From assembly GCF_963665445.1 (NCBI RefSeq), contig NZ_OY762276.1:2369501-2433500 (forward strand): DNA of 64,000 nucleotides. The letters run 5' to 3'. How positions within the stretch are numbered: position 1 is the first letter of the stretch; the number at the start of each line of letters is the position of its first letter. This DNA is from an uncultured Desulfobulbus sp. (GTDB lineage: Bacteria > Desulfobacterota > Desulfobulbia > Desulfobulbales > Desulfobulbaceae). The notes under the pieces are model-generated. The model worked only from the letters and a program-made list of their open reading frames with translations, did no database searches and was not told where the DNA came from. A program made the position numbers and the translations under genes. Shown here one piece after another: positions 9,207 through 18,493 of the stretch.

Positions 9207-9785
9207 TCATTGCTCCCTTTTTCCTGGAGCAACAATTCCTTACAAATTCATAAAAACTGTTATTGAATATGCCCGTTTTCATTCAATGAATCCTTCACTC
9301 CATGGCAGAGATTTGCTGAGAATGCTGTCAACGTTACCTCAAAAAATATCTGCAATAACAATCGCAAGGGCAAATCAATCATAGCCCCTTGCTTTCACCC
9401 TTAATCAGCCATTTATGGGCAGGAAAATTTCTTGTATTTTTTTGTAAAGAAACCAACAGATACAGTAGGGAATGACTGCTTCAACCGGGGTGAGCAATAG
9501 ATCTTGTCTGATCTGGCAGTCATTCGTCTGCGAGAAAAACCATCCACCAGGCTCTTGTTCTGGGCAACATTGTCTGAGAGAGGGCTCAGTCACTACGGAA
9601 GGGGGGATGTGATCGGGCGCCCCTGGAATTGTCCCAAGGGCTATGTGGCGCCTAGGCGTTGGGTTGGTAGGGAGGATGGGGGTTGACTTGTTACGAGAAT
9701 GACTGTGTATTGCCGCAGGCTCGATCTTCTCTGGAGACTTGATCGTTCTTTTCGCCTCATTGCGAGAATATCGTGCCGTATCAAC

Positions 9786-10535
9786 CTATTGAAGGAGATT
9801 GGTAATTTTACAGGCTGCACAGGCAGCGCCAAATCCGTTGTCGATGTTGACCACACTGACGCCACTGGCGCAGGAGGTGAGCATGCCCAGCAAGGCGGAG
9901 AGCCCGGAGAAGGCGGCTCCATAGCCCACCGAAGTCGGCACCGCCACGATGGGCTGCGGCACAAGCCCACCGACGACGCTGGCCAGGGCCCCCTCCATGC
10001 CGGCCACGACGATAATCACCTGCGCCCTGCGGATTTTCGGCAAGTGTTCCAGCAGTCGGTGCAATCCGGCCACCCCCACATCGGAGATCACCGTGGCCCG
10101 GCTGCCGAGTATTTCACAGGTGGTCCGCGCCTCCTCGGCCACAGGCAGGTCCGAGGTCCCCGCAGTGACGATGACGATCTCCCCTTCCTTAAAAGCGATC
10201 GGCTCCCGCACCAGGGTCAGGGTACGTCCTAAAGCGTTGTACCGGGCCTCACCACAGACGGACTGGACATACGCGGCTGTCTCCGCAGAGACCCGGGTGG
10301 CGAGAATATTGGTGTTTTTTCCCACGGCAGAGAAAATCTCGCCGACCTGTTCCGGAGTTTTGCCTTCTGCATAGATGACCTCCGGAAACCCATTGCGCAA
10401 GGGGCGGTGCAGGTCGAATTTTGTATGGCCCAAGTCCATGAACGGAAGATCGCGCAACTGTTCGATGCCATGCTCGATTGAAACCCTGCCGTCCCTAATG
10501 TCGACCAGCAGCCTGGTCAAAGCATCATTCGTCAT
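9786..10535 (-). CDS. larB: Nickel-pincer cofactor biosynthesis carboxylase LarB
   Basis: Carboxylates and hydrolyses nicotinic acid adenine dinucleotide in the first step of the nickel-pincer (NPN) cofactor pathway. The 249-residue protein has a LarB N-terminus with FPEVIYAEGKTPEQ and a C-terminal PurE-like (AIR-carboxylase) domain with VTAGTSDLPVAEEA, VAGMEGALASVVGGL and VPTSVGYGA. It is the last gene of larC-larE-larB, 12 bases after larE. No LarA racemase lies in the window, so the cofactor user is elsewhere. Confidence 0.94.
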   Translation of the reverse strand: MTNDALTRLLVDIRDGRVSIEHGIEQLRDLPFMDLGHTKFDLHRPLRNGFPEVIYAEGKTPEQVGEIFSAVGKNTNILATRVSAETAAYVQSVCGEARYNALGRTLTLVREPIAFKEGEIVIVTAGTSDLPVAEEARTTCEILGSRATVISDVGVAGLHRLLEHLPKIRRAQVIIVVAGMEGALASVVGGLVPQPIVAVPTSVGYGAAFSGLSALLGMLTSCASGVSVVNIDNGFGAACAACKITNLLQ

Positions 10536-10547
10536 ATCATGTTTCCT

Positions 10548-11372
10548 TCAACTCAATTGTGTTGTGTTCCCGAGGTTGAGGCTCCCCATGCGATAACCGG
10601 CCAAATCAACGCTCACATGCTGGTACCCCAACTCTTTGAGGCGGGTATCGATCTTGCTCCTCACCAAAGGATCCAGGCAGGCGACGATGGACTCCGGTTC
10701 CAGTTCGATACGGGCCACAGGGCCATGACTGCGCACACGCACCGCCGGGAATCCAAGGCTCTTCAAAAAACGCTCCCCCTGGTCAATGCGGTGGAGCTCC
10801 TCTGCGCTTACGGTGGTGCCATGGGGAATACGGGTCAGCAGGCAGGATCCGGCTGGCTTGTCCCAGGTGGAAAGTCCCTGCACACGCGACAGATCGCGAA
10901 TATCCTGCTTGCTCAGCCCGGCCTCGAGGAGCGGGCTCCGCACACCGAGTTCCCTCACGGCACGCATTCCAGGTCGATAATCGTCCAAATCGTCCTTATT
11001 GCTGCCATCGAGTACCCATTCCAGCCCCTCCTCGTCCGCTATCCCCCGGAGCACCCCGAAAAGAGCGTGTTTGCAAAGATAGCAGCGATCAGGTGGATTG
11101 GAGGTGATGGCATCAGGGATCGGTCGCTCGAGAATTCTGTGGCGAACCTGCATGGAAGTTGCCAGGGAACGGGCGTCGTCGATATCCGCCATGGGCGTGT
11201 AGGGGGTAGCGAAGGTGACCGCCAGCACTTGTGCGGAGAGGGCTGTACGCGCGGCATGGACAAGAAATACGCTGTCCACTCCACCGGAAAAGGCCACCAC
11301 AGCACCGTGCATCATCCCTAAAATGTTGAGCAAGTGCCGGTACTTGGCCTGTTGTTGTTGCGAAAGCGTCAT
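10548..11372 (-). CDS. larE: ATP-dependent sulfur transferase LarE
   Basis: Adds sulfur to the pyridine dicarboxylate intermediate of the nickel-pincer cofactor. The PP-loop SGGVDS near the N-terminus binds ATP for adenylation. The sulfur-donor cysteine is in PAGSCLLTR. A further pair, CYLC (in RCYLCKHALF), is present; three such cysteines mark the LarE class thought to hold a 4Fe-4S cluster and turn over catalytically, rather than sacrifice one cysteine. The start at 11372 overlaps the larC stop by four bases (ATGA). An earlier in-frame ATG exists but is less likely. Confidence 0.93.
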   Translation of the reverse strand: MTLSQQQQAKYRHLLNILGMMHGAVVAFSGGVDSVFLVHAARTALSAQVLAVTFATPYTPMADIDDARSLATSMQVRHRILERPIPDAITSNPPDRCYLCKHALFGVLRGIADEEGLEWVLDGSNKDDLDDYRPGMRAVRELGVRSPLLEAGLSKQDIRDLSRVQGLSTWDKPAGSCLLTRIPHGTTVSAEELHRIDQGERFLKSLGFPAVRVRSHGPVARIELEPESIVACLDPLVRSKIDTRLKELGYQHVSVDLAGYRMGSLNLGNTTQLS

Positions 11373-12661
11373 CCTTCCCCCTCTGCACATTTACCGATGA
11401 GAGCGTACACCTCTGCCAGGGTGAGGTCATTGCGGCGGGCGATTTCCTTGCATTGCTCAAATTCCGGCTTTGCATGGATGACCTTTCCCTCCAGCAGCGC
11501 CTGTTTCACCGTCACCGGACCAAGGGGGGTCTCAACCTGGACCAACCGCCTTTCCAGCACCGTTTTTTCCAGGGGGAAGCTCTTGATCCCAAGGGTGGTG
11601 GTGTGGCGAAAGAGCAGCAGTTTAAAACGCTCTTCCTCCGCCACGGAGCAGAGCAGCGATATCTGGATGGCCGGACGGTTCTTCTTCATCATGATCGGGG
11701 TGAAATGAACGTCCATGGCCCCATGTTCCATCAACAACTCCATCATGTCCCCCAGGTGTTCGCCGGTCATGTCGTCAATATTGCATTGCAGCAGTCGCGC
11801 CTGGACCGTGTCCTGCTGTGATGAGGCCGTTACCTGGGCAAGATGGACCCGCAACACATTGGGACGCTCGGTTTCCCGGTGGCCGATGCCATAGCCGGTC
11901 TTGGTCGTGGTGAAAACGGGTGCGTCGGTGAACTCGTCGACCAGGGCGGCAAGAATGGCCGCCCCCGTGGGCGTGGTGGCCTCGTGGTCTGTAGCACCGC
12001 GTCTGGTCGGGATGTTATGGAGCACCTCCACCGTGGCCGGAGCCGGAACCGGCATGAGGCCATGGGCGCAACGGACAAAACCGCCGCCGAGTTCAGGTGA
12101 AGAGGCCCACACCGCATCCACCTGCAAACGATGAAAGCAGATGGCTGCCCCCACAATGTCGATCAGGGAATCCGTGGCGCCCACCTCATGGAAATGAACC
12201 TCTTCCACCGTTTTGCCATGTACCCTGGCCTCGGCCTCGGTCACTCGCTGGAAGATGGCCAGGCTGGTCGTCTTGACCGCATCATCCAAGGAGCTGGACT
12301 GGATAAGATCCCGGATATCGGCAAAATTTCGATGAAGGCCATGCACATGGGGATGAGCGGAGTCTTTGTGGTGCTGGTGCTCATGCTCCTCAAGCATATG
12401 GGGGTCCCCATAGCTATGGGCGTGATCATGCGGGTGCTTATGGGCGTGCCCCTGGCCCTGAAGGCCGACATCAACGCGCGTACCATGGATACCATTGCGG
12501 GCCTCCCGGGAAACCTGCAATGCAAACTCATCGTCAATGCCGAGTTTGGAGAGTTCGCTGCGCAGATACTGCGGATCAACTCCAAGATCGATCATGGCGG
12601 CCAGGTTCATGTCGCCGCTGATCCCGGCAAAACAGTCATAGTAGAGGATATTCATGAGCAT
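11369..12661 (-). CDS. larC: Nickel insertion protein LarC
   Basis: CTP-dependent cyclometallase that inserts nickel into the pincer cofactor. The N-terminus ILYYDCFAGISGDM is the LarC hallmark. A long histidine-rich segment follows at about residues 70-110 (HAHKHPHDHAHS, EHEHQHHKDSAHPHVHG), probably for nickel storage. The gene is one continuous frame of 430 codons, whereas Lactobacillus larC is split and made by frameshifting. It is the first gene of the operon. ATGs at 12661 and 12655 are both possible starts. Confidence 0.94.
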   Translation of the reverse strand: MLMNILYYDCFAGISGDMNLAAMIDLGVDPQYLRSELSKLGIDDEFALQVSREARNGIHGTRVDVGLQGQGHAHKHPHDHAHSYGDPHMLEEHEHQHHKDSAHPHVHGLHRNFADIRDLIQSSSLDDAVKTTSLAIFQRVTEAEARVHGKTVEEVHFHEVGATDSLIDIVGAAICFHRLQVDAVWASSPELGGGFVRCAHGLMPVPAPATVEVLHNIPTRRGATDHEATTPTGAAILAALVDEFTDAPVFTTTKTGYGIGHRETERPNVLRVHLAQVTASSQQDTVQARLLQCNIDDMTGEHLGDMMELLMEHGAMDVHFTPIMMKKNRPAIQISLLCSVAEEERFKLLLFRHTTTLGIKSFPLEKTVLERRLVQVETPLGPVTVKQALLEGKVIHAKPEFEQCKEIARRNDLTLAEVYALIGKCAEGEG

Positions 12662-12697
12662 TGATGGGTATTAAAATTGTAGATGACTTCGTTTTTT

Positions 12698-12941
12698 TTA
12701 TTGAAGTATCGCCTGCATGGCCCTCGATAAAAAAATCCCTCCATGCTCCCCTGCCAACTCAGCCACAACCCGCTTCAACACCTCGGGAATCTCGATCTGC
12801 TGGGGACATTTTTCCAGGCACATGCCGAACTCGACGCGCTGGAAGGCAAAGCCTGGTTCGCGTTGCAGCACCTCGCCCTTGGCAAAGACCTCATACATAT
12901 ACTTGTCCTCCTCGACATTGCCAAACATGATGGACTCTGGA
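12698..12941 (-). pseudogene. Aldo/keto reductase C-terminal remnant with degenerate Fe-S motif
   Basis: Encodes the end of a ferredoxin-tailed aldo/keto reductase: ESIMFGNVEEDKYMYEVF, then GMCLEKCPQQIEIPEVLK. In intact relatives this tail carries a C-x2-C-x2-C-x3-C cluster motif. Here the first two cysteines are replaced by arginine and phenylalanine (AFQRVEFGMCLEKC). The open frame begins exactly at the edge of dispersed repeat copy B, so the catalytic barrel is absent. Confidence 0.65.
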
Positions 12942-13154
<213 letters not shown>

Positions 13155-13421
13155 CTAGGCACCAACAAGGATGCCCCGAGTTTGGTACGGGGCTCTGCGT
13201 CATTGTTTGTCCCTTTCAGGTGCATACTTTCTAGCACGAAGCCCAATTGCACCGCTAGACCGATCCTCTGCCACTCTTGCCCGATTCTCCGGAACAGGCA
13301 AAAATTGTCTGGCCGCATCCTTTCCGGAGCCGTCATACCTGTACCCAAAGCATGAAAAAGCTCTCACCGCCCAATCAAACCTGCTTACAGCTACCTGTGA
13401 ATCGCTGGCAGAGGTGCATTC

Positions 13422-13544
13422 ATGAGGGAAAAGGCACGGCAGGTTGTCCTCGACAATATTTTCAAGATCACAGAGAATGGAATATTCGGGGAAGAAATCC
13501 GAAAGATCAGGCAAACCTTCAAGGAAGAACAAAACGCTTGGTAA
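13422..13544 (+). CDS. Small 40-residue ORF before DUF362 gene
   Basis: Starts ATG AGG GAA AAG and ends TGG TAA, 10 bases before the next gene. The product is amphipathic and charged (MREKARQVVLDNIFKI...) with no cysteines or signal peptide. It could be a small protein of the operon, a leader peptide, or the tail of a lost gene. Only a weak GAGG precedes the ATG. I do not recognise it. Confidence 0.3.
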   Translation: MREKARQVVLDNIFKITENGIFGEEIRKIRQTFKEEQNAW

Positions 13545-13554
13545 GGAGAATTCT

Positions 13555-14475
13555 ATGGATCGTCGTGACTTTTTGAAAAAAGCCATCGGCAGTAGCATAG
13601 CGGCTGGTTCTGCTTGGGCGTTCACCGGGGTGGAAGAGTTATGGGCAGCCCCCCTGTCCTCTGCTCGGGCCTGGGAGCTGGTAGCGGTCCGCGGCGGCGA
13701 GCCGGGGATAATGTTTGACCAGGCGATCGCCTCCTTTGGGGGCATGCAGGCCTTTGTTCCCAAAGGCAGCAAGGTCGTGGTCAAACCGAATATCGGCTGG
13801 GATGTACCGCCGGATCGAGGTGGCAACACCCATCCCGAACTGGTGGGACGTATAGTCGAGCATTGCCTGGCGGTGGGCGCCAAACAGGTCACGGTCTTTG
13901 ATCATACCTGCGATAACTGGCGCCGCTGCTACACCAACAGCGGCATCGAGGAGGCGGTCAACAGGGCGGGCGGTTCACTGGTCTCGGCCGACAGTAAGGG
14001 GTATTACCAGCACGTCGCTGTTCCCAGGGGAAAAAGGCTCACCGAGGCCCTGGTGCACCAGGCCCTGCTCCAGGCCGATGTGTTCATCAACGTGCCGGTG
14101 TTGAAACATCACAGTTCCGCCATGGTGACCATCGGCATGAAAAATCTCATGGGCGTGGTCTGGGATCGGGGCTATTGGCACCGGAACGATCTGCACCAGT
14201 GTATCGCCGACTTTGCCTCCTTCCGCAAACCCGATCTCACCGTGGTCGACGCCTACAACATCATGAAACAAAACGGCCCGCGCGGCATCTCCGTTGGCGA
14301 TGTGGTCCGTATGCAGGCGCAGATCCTGGCAACGGATCCGGTGGCCGCGGATGCTGCTGCTGCCAAGTTGTTCGGTGCAGAGCCCGCCGATATCCGCCAT
14401 ATCCAGATCGCGGCTGACATGCAGTTGGGCAGGATGAACCTGCAGGATGTATCGATAAATCGGATTAAGCTCTAG
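13555..14475 (+). CDS. Tat-exported DUF362 protein
   Basis: A 306-residue DUF362 family protein with a twin-arginine signal (RRDFLKKAIGSS, hydrophobic to about residue 25). Core family segments are VVVKPNIGWDVPP, GRIVEHCLAVGAKQVTVFDH, NVPVLKHHSSAMVTIGMKNLMGVV and VVDAYNIMKQNGPRG. Unlike the DUF362 protein at 27.7 kb it has no ferredoxin domain. The start at 13555 is chosen for its AAGGAG. It lies three bases before the polyferredoxin gene, so a shared redox or Fe-S role outside the cytoplasm is inferred. The family's biochemical function is not firmly known to me. Confidence 0.85.
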   Translation: MDRRDFLKKAIGSSIAAGSAWAFTGVEELWAAPLSSARAWELVAVRGGEPGIMFDQAIASFGGMQAFVPKGSKVVVKPNIGWDVPPDRGGNTHPELVGRIVEHCLAVGAKQVTVFDHTCDNWRRCYTNSGIEEAVNRAGGSLVSADSKGYYQHVAVPRGKRLTEALVHQALLQADVFINVPVLKHHSSAMVTIGMKNLMGVVWDRGYWHRNDLHQCIADFASFRKPDLTVVDAYNIMKQNGPRGISVGDVVRMQAQILATDPVAADAAAAKLFGAEPADIRHIQIAADMQLGRMNLQDVSINRIKL

Positions 14476-14478
14476 ACA

Positions 14479-16083
14479 ATGCAGGCTCGTGTGCTCAAAA
14501 GGCTGCGGGTTACTCTTGCCGCCTGTTTCTTTCTCCTGACCCTGTCGCTCTTTTTGGATTTCCGGGAAATGGGCCTGCGAATCCTTGCGGATAACGTACT
14601 GTTTCTCCAATTTATCCCCTCCTGCCTTAGCTTCTCCACTGCGGCTGCCGTCAGCTCAGCAGGGTTTGTTGTTGTTCTTGGTATCACCTTGCTGTTTGGC
14701 CGGGTGTACTGCTCCACTATCTGTCCCCTGGGAACAGGGCAAGACCTGATCAGCTGCCTCGCCCGCAAGAGGCGCCTGGATACGAAAAAAAATTCCAAGG
14801 GAGGAGGCTACCGCTTCTCCAGCCCCCATAGCGGACTTCGCTCTGCCCTCCTTTCCCTGACCGTGCTTCTTCTGCTGGGGGAAAACAACTTGGCGCTCAA
14901 CCTCCTTGACCCTTTCAGCAGTTTCGGCCGCATTATGGCAAATCTTGTCCGCCCGCTCGTCCTTGGCCTGAACAATCTGGGAGCAATGGTTGCAGAGTCG
15001 GTGGGGGGCACCCTGCTCTACCAGGTCCAATGGCCGTCCCTCGCGCCTGTTTCCGTGGGCATCTCCCTGGCCATCCTCATCCTGGTGGGATGGATGAGCG
15101 CACATCATGGCCGCCTCTATTGCAACACCCTCTGCCCCGTGGGGACACTGCTGGGGCTGGTGGCGCGTTGCTCGCTCCTTGGTCTGCGCTTCACCCAAGA
15201 CAGGTGCATCCAGTGTGGAGCCTGCGAGAGCGTATGCAAAGCCGCCTGCATCGATATCGACCTGGGACAGATCGATCTCAGCCGTTGTGTGAGCTGTTAT
15301 AACTGTCTGAGCGTTTGCCCTACCCAGGCCATCGAGATAGGCAAAACCCGGCACCGACGCTCTGCAACTCCCCGCTCCCCCTCCGGACGGAGGCAATTCC
15401 TCCTGACCCTTTTTGCTGGAGGAATGGAACTGCTTACTCAGAGAACGGAGGATGGGCAGCAACGGATCTCCCCCCTGCAAGAACGCCCGACAACCATCTC
15501 CGAGAAAAAAAACTGCCCGATTTCCCCTCCGGGATCGATCAGCGTCGCTCACTTCAACTCCCATTGCACTGCCTGCCACCTCTGCGTCTCCGCCTGCCCC
15601 TCCCAGGTGTTGCGGCCCTCCTTTGTGGGGTACGGCCTGTCCTCCATGCTGCAGCCGCAGCTGGACTTCCGAACAGGCCACTGCAACTTTGAGTGCACCA
15701 TCTGCACGGAGATTTGCCCCAGCGGGGCCATTCTCCCGCTAACCAGGAAGGCCAAGAAACAAACCCAGGTCGGGGTTGCCCGGTTCATCCGGGAAAATTG
15801 CGTTGTCTTCACCGACAAGACCAACTGCGGCGCCTGCTCCGAGCATTGTCCGACCAAGGCGGTACACATGGTGCCCTATCCACAGGTAGGCGGACGAAAA
15901 CTACGCATCCCTGAAGTCAATGGGGCCATTTGCGTTGGCTGTGGCGGCTGCGAGCATGCCTGTCCGACACGCCCCTACAAGGCCATCTATGTGGACGGCA
16001 ACCCGGTGCACAAACTCGCGGAAAAACCGGAGGAAACGCCGGTGAGTGTACCGCCGCCAACCGGCGAGGATTTTCCGTTCTGA
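14479..16083 (+). CDS. NapH/NapG-like membrane polyferredoxin with internal Tat-like motif
   Basis: A 534-residue membrane electron-transfer protein. Residues 1-235 form a NapH-type membrane part, with hydrophobic segments at about 10-27, 55-75, 122-136 and 190-206, and the two NapH cysteine motifs RVYCSTICPLG (76-86) and RLYCNTLCPVG (212-222). Residues 242-290 hold two 4Fe-4S motifs. Then comes an internal RRQFLLTLFAGG (304-315) that looks like a Tat signal. After it are four more cysteine clusters (HCTACHLCVSACP, CTICTEICP, CGACSEHCP, CVGCGGCEHACP). It thus reads as NapH joined to a NapG-like ferredoxin. Probably co-transcribed with the DUF362 gene. Confidence 0.85.
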   Translation: MQARVLKRLRVTLAACFFLLTLSLFLDFREMGLRILADNVLFLQFIPSCLSFSTAAAVSSAGFVVVLGITLLFGRVYCSTICPLGTGQDLISCLARKRRLDTKKNSKGGGYRFSSPHSGLRSALLSLTVLLLLGENNLALNLLDPFSSFGRIMANLVRPLVLGLNNLGAMVAESVGGTLLYQVQWPSLAPVSVGISLAILILVGWMSAHHGRLYCNTLCPVGTLLGLVARCSLLGLRFTQDRCIQCGACESVCKAACIDIDLGQIDLSRCVSCYNCLSVCPTQAIEIGKTRHRRSATPRSPSGRRQFLLTLFAGGMELLTQRTEDGQQRISPLQERPTTISEKKNCPISPPGSISVAHFNSHCTACHLCVSACPSQVLRPSFVGYGLSSMLQPQLDFRTGHCNFECTICTEICPSGAILPLTRKAKKQTQVGVARFIRENCVVFTDKTNCGACSEHCPTKAVHMVPYPQVGGRKLRIPEVNGAICVGCGGCEHACPTRPYKAIYVDGNPVHKLAEKPEETPVSVPPPTGEDFPF

Positions 16084-16085
16084 AA

Positions 16086-17024
16086 CTAATTAGCTGTTAT
16101 TTCGAGCAATCTTTTAATGTCTCGTGAAGGCGGCGCCCCGAACAGGCGGCTGTACTCACGGCTGAACTGGGAAGGGCTTTCGTATCCCACGGCAAAGGCA
16201 GCGGTTGTCGCGTCCTTCTGCTCCATGAGCATGAGCTGCCTGGCTTCATTGAGACGAATCCTTTTTTGAAACTGGAGCGGGCTCATTGCGGTAACCGCTC
16301 GAAAGTGATAATGAAGACCCGAGGTGCTCATGCCACTGAGCGCCGCCAACTCTTCAACCTTGAACGCCTTGTCGTAATTTGTCCGCAACCAGTCGATTGC
16401 GCGCGCTATCTGGTTGCTGTGACTGCCGACCATTGCAATCTGGCGCAAACGCGCTCCCTGTTCACTTGTGAGAAGGCGATACAAGATTTCCCTTTGAATC
16501 AACGGTGCGAGAACGGGAATATCCTCCGGGGTCTCCAAAAGGTCGACAAGGCGAAGCAGTGCCTGCACAAGAGAAAGTTCGACCTTGCTCACCGCCAAAG
16601 CCCTGCCTCCCGGTTGTTTTCTGGAGATGGCCACGTGGTTGTCGATCATCATTTGCGCGATCTGCTTTTTTTCCAGGCGAAGCGTTATTCCCAGGTAGGG
16701 TTTTTTACGACTGGCTTCCAGAATCTGTGCCACCAATGGCAAATCGACGGATGAAACCAGGTAATGTTCCTGATCATAAAAAAATTCGTCGTCACCAAGA
16801 AGCACCCGTTTGTGTCCCTGGGCAATCAGGCAGACCGAGGGCTCCTGGAGATAGCTTGTCAACTCCGTTGGTGCCTCATGACGGTAAATGGATAAGGCCG
16901 GGTACGCCGTGATGAATTCTCTGGGATGGGCAAGGGTCCATGCATCCACTTTTTGGGTTAACAAAGCCATAGACCCTTGAAGAGCCTGGTTTTCCTGTTC
17001 TGGAGAGGGATTGATATGCACCAT
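16086..17024 (-). CDS. AraC-family transcriptional regulator
   Basis: A 312-residue DNA-binding regulator. Residues about 20-180 are the AraC N-terminal cupin-like sensor domain (SVCLIAQGHKRVLLGDDEF). The C-terminal 100 residues contain two helix-turn-helix units, VEELAALSGMSTSGLHYHF and AAFAVGYESPSQFSREYSR. The start at 17024 has GGAG nine bases upstream; longer upstream ATGs are less likely. It lies just downstream of the alpha/beta hydrolase on the same strand, the usual setting for regulators of small aldehyde/quinone detoxification gene sets. Confidence 0.9.
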   Translation of the reverse strand: MVHINPSPEQENQALQGSMALLTQKVDAWTLAHPREFITAYPALSIYRHEAPTELTSYLQEPSVCLIAQGHKRVLLGDDEFFYDQEHYLVSSVDLPLVAQILEASRKKPYLGITLRLEKKQIAQMMIDNHVAISRKQPGGRALAVSKVELSLVQALLRLVDLLETPEDIPVLAPLIQREILYRLLTSEQGARLRQIAMVGSHSNQIARAIDWLRTNYDKAFKVEELAALSGMSTSGLHYHFRAVTAMSPLQFQKRIRLNEARQLMLMEQKDATTAAFAVGYESPSQFSREYSRLFGAPPSRDIKRLLEITAN

Positions 17025-17116
17025 GCGATCGCTCCGGAGAAACGGAATTTTTTTCGTACCAGTGAACAGCACTGGAAATGAGCCCCGTGAAAAAGTCTTG
17101 CCAAGCGGGTGACGCT

Positions 17117-17143
17117 TGTCACCGGTAAAAATAACCGGTGACA
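17117..17143. promoter_or_regulatory. Perfect 10-bp inverted repeat between hydrolase and araC-type gene
   Basis: Arms tgtcaccggt and accggtgaca are separated by seven A/T-rich bases. It could be an operator for the AraC-type regulator, or a terminator for the hydrolase (on the minus strand the loop is tatttt, with no T-run after it). Confidence 0.45.
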
Positions 17144-17171
17144 GGCACAATGACAAACCGCGTTGATCTGC

Positions 17172-18125
17172 TTATTGCAAATTTTTAGTAAAAAACGATT
17201 CCAGTTTATCAAAGGGAATCATATCGGTCGTGTCGTACAAATCGATATGTCGAGCCCCAGGGACGAAACAAAGTTCTTTTGGTTCTGCGGCTATGGCATA
17301 GGCATCCTCTGAAAAGTATCTGGAGTGCGCATTTTCTCCGATAATCAAGAGAATGGGCCGGGGAGAAATCGACTCCACGTAATTCAACAACGGGAAATTC
17401 ATAAAGGCCCTGGAACTGGTCAGCGTAAAGGCTGCCGGCGCATTGGGGTGGAAGCCCCGTTTCATAGCATAGAATTCAAAGAACTCACTGGTAATGGGAT
17501 CCAGCTCTTCCGGGACAGAATCCTGCGGTTCACTGGGAAATCCTGCTGCAATCTCATTGGGCCCCAATTCAAAATCCTTCCAGCGCTGCTCACCAAGCTC
17601 TACCAGCATTTTGGTACGCTCCTCAGCAGATATGTTGTCCATCCAGCCGTTGCGGGTAACCCGACTCATATCATACATGCTTGCCGTGGCAACCGCCTTG
17701 ATGCGCTGGTCCACCTGCGCAGCCTTGAGCGCAAATCCACCACTGCCGCAAATGCCAATAGCACCGATTTTATTTCTGTCCACATAGGGCCGAGTCCCGA
17801 GGAAATCTACGCCAGCGCTAAAGTCTTCAGTAAAGATCTCAGGAGAGGAGGTACGCCTGGGTTCACCACCGCTGGTGCCGTTGAACGATTCATCAAAGGC
17901 GATGGCGATAAATCCGCGTTCAGCCATGGTCTGCGCATACAAGCCGGCGCCCTGCTCTTTGACCCCACCATAGGGTGTCCCCACCACAAGGGCAGGATAT
18001 TATTTGGCACAATCTAAATCTTTGGGCAGATACAAATCGGCTGAAACGCTGATACCATACCTGTTGCGGTAGCTGACTCGCTCAACCTCGACCTTGTCGC
18101 TTTTGGCAAAAATTTTATTCCACAT
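17172..18125 (-). pseudogene. Alpha/beta hydrolase with in-frame stop codon
   Basis: A 317-codon alpha/beta hydrolase of the dienelactone-hydrolase-like type. It starts at 18125 behind a strong AAGGAG, reads MWNKIFAKSDKVEVERVSY..., meets TAA at 18002-18000 (codon 42, inside DCAK*YPALVVG), and continues in the same frame to the end. The nucleophile elbow is GICGSGG and the catalytic histidine probably lies in GARHIDLYD. The stop is one base from AAA, which would give the expected KKYPALVVG, so it looks like a recent nonsense mutation or a sequencing error. The downstream 271 residues alone lack the first strands of the fold. Confidence 0.8.
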
Positions 18126-18493
18126 AGCTGTCTCCTTCCTTCCGAATGCTGGAGCATCCGGCAAAATACGTGCAAAGACCTTGTTGAAATATTGAGTGCA
18201 CTTGGCCTACCGATGGCACTCTTCCTTGTTCAACTTGCACTATAAACAGAGACGTCGTTACGGATTCAACCAATCCTCCAAGATACTTGCCCGATACTCC
18301 AAAACAGGCACTTAATCGCCCTTTTTTATCCGGCTCATGCGAGAATGAGCCCGCTGCCAAGATCCCCAAAGTCATTGTATCTCTTTGGACTTACAGGAGG
18401 GACCGAATACAATCAGGCAACACATGCAGTCGGATAATCGACGTGCGCGTACTCATTTCAAGAAAATAAACCAAGGCAGGAGCGACTCGACCC
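18126..18493. other. Intergenic region between divergent genes
   Basis: Separates the divergent hydrolase and formamidase genes and must hold both promoters. I see no terminator, repeat or small gene in it that I can support. Confidence 0.5.

Noticed and set aside
14656-15681. 341-codon minus-strand open frame
   Set aside because: Antisense shadow of the polyferredoxin gene.
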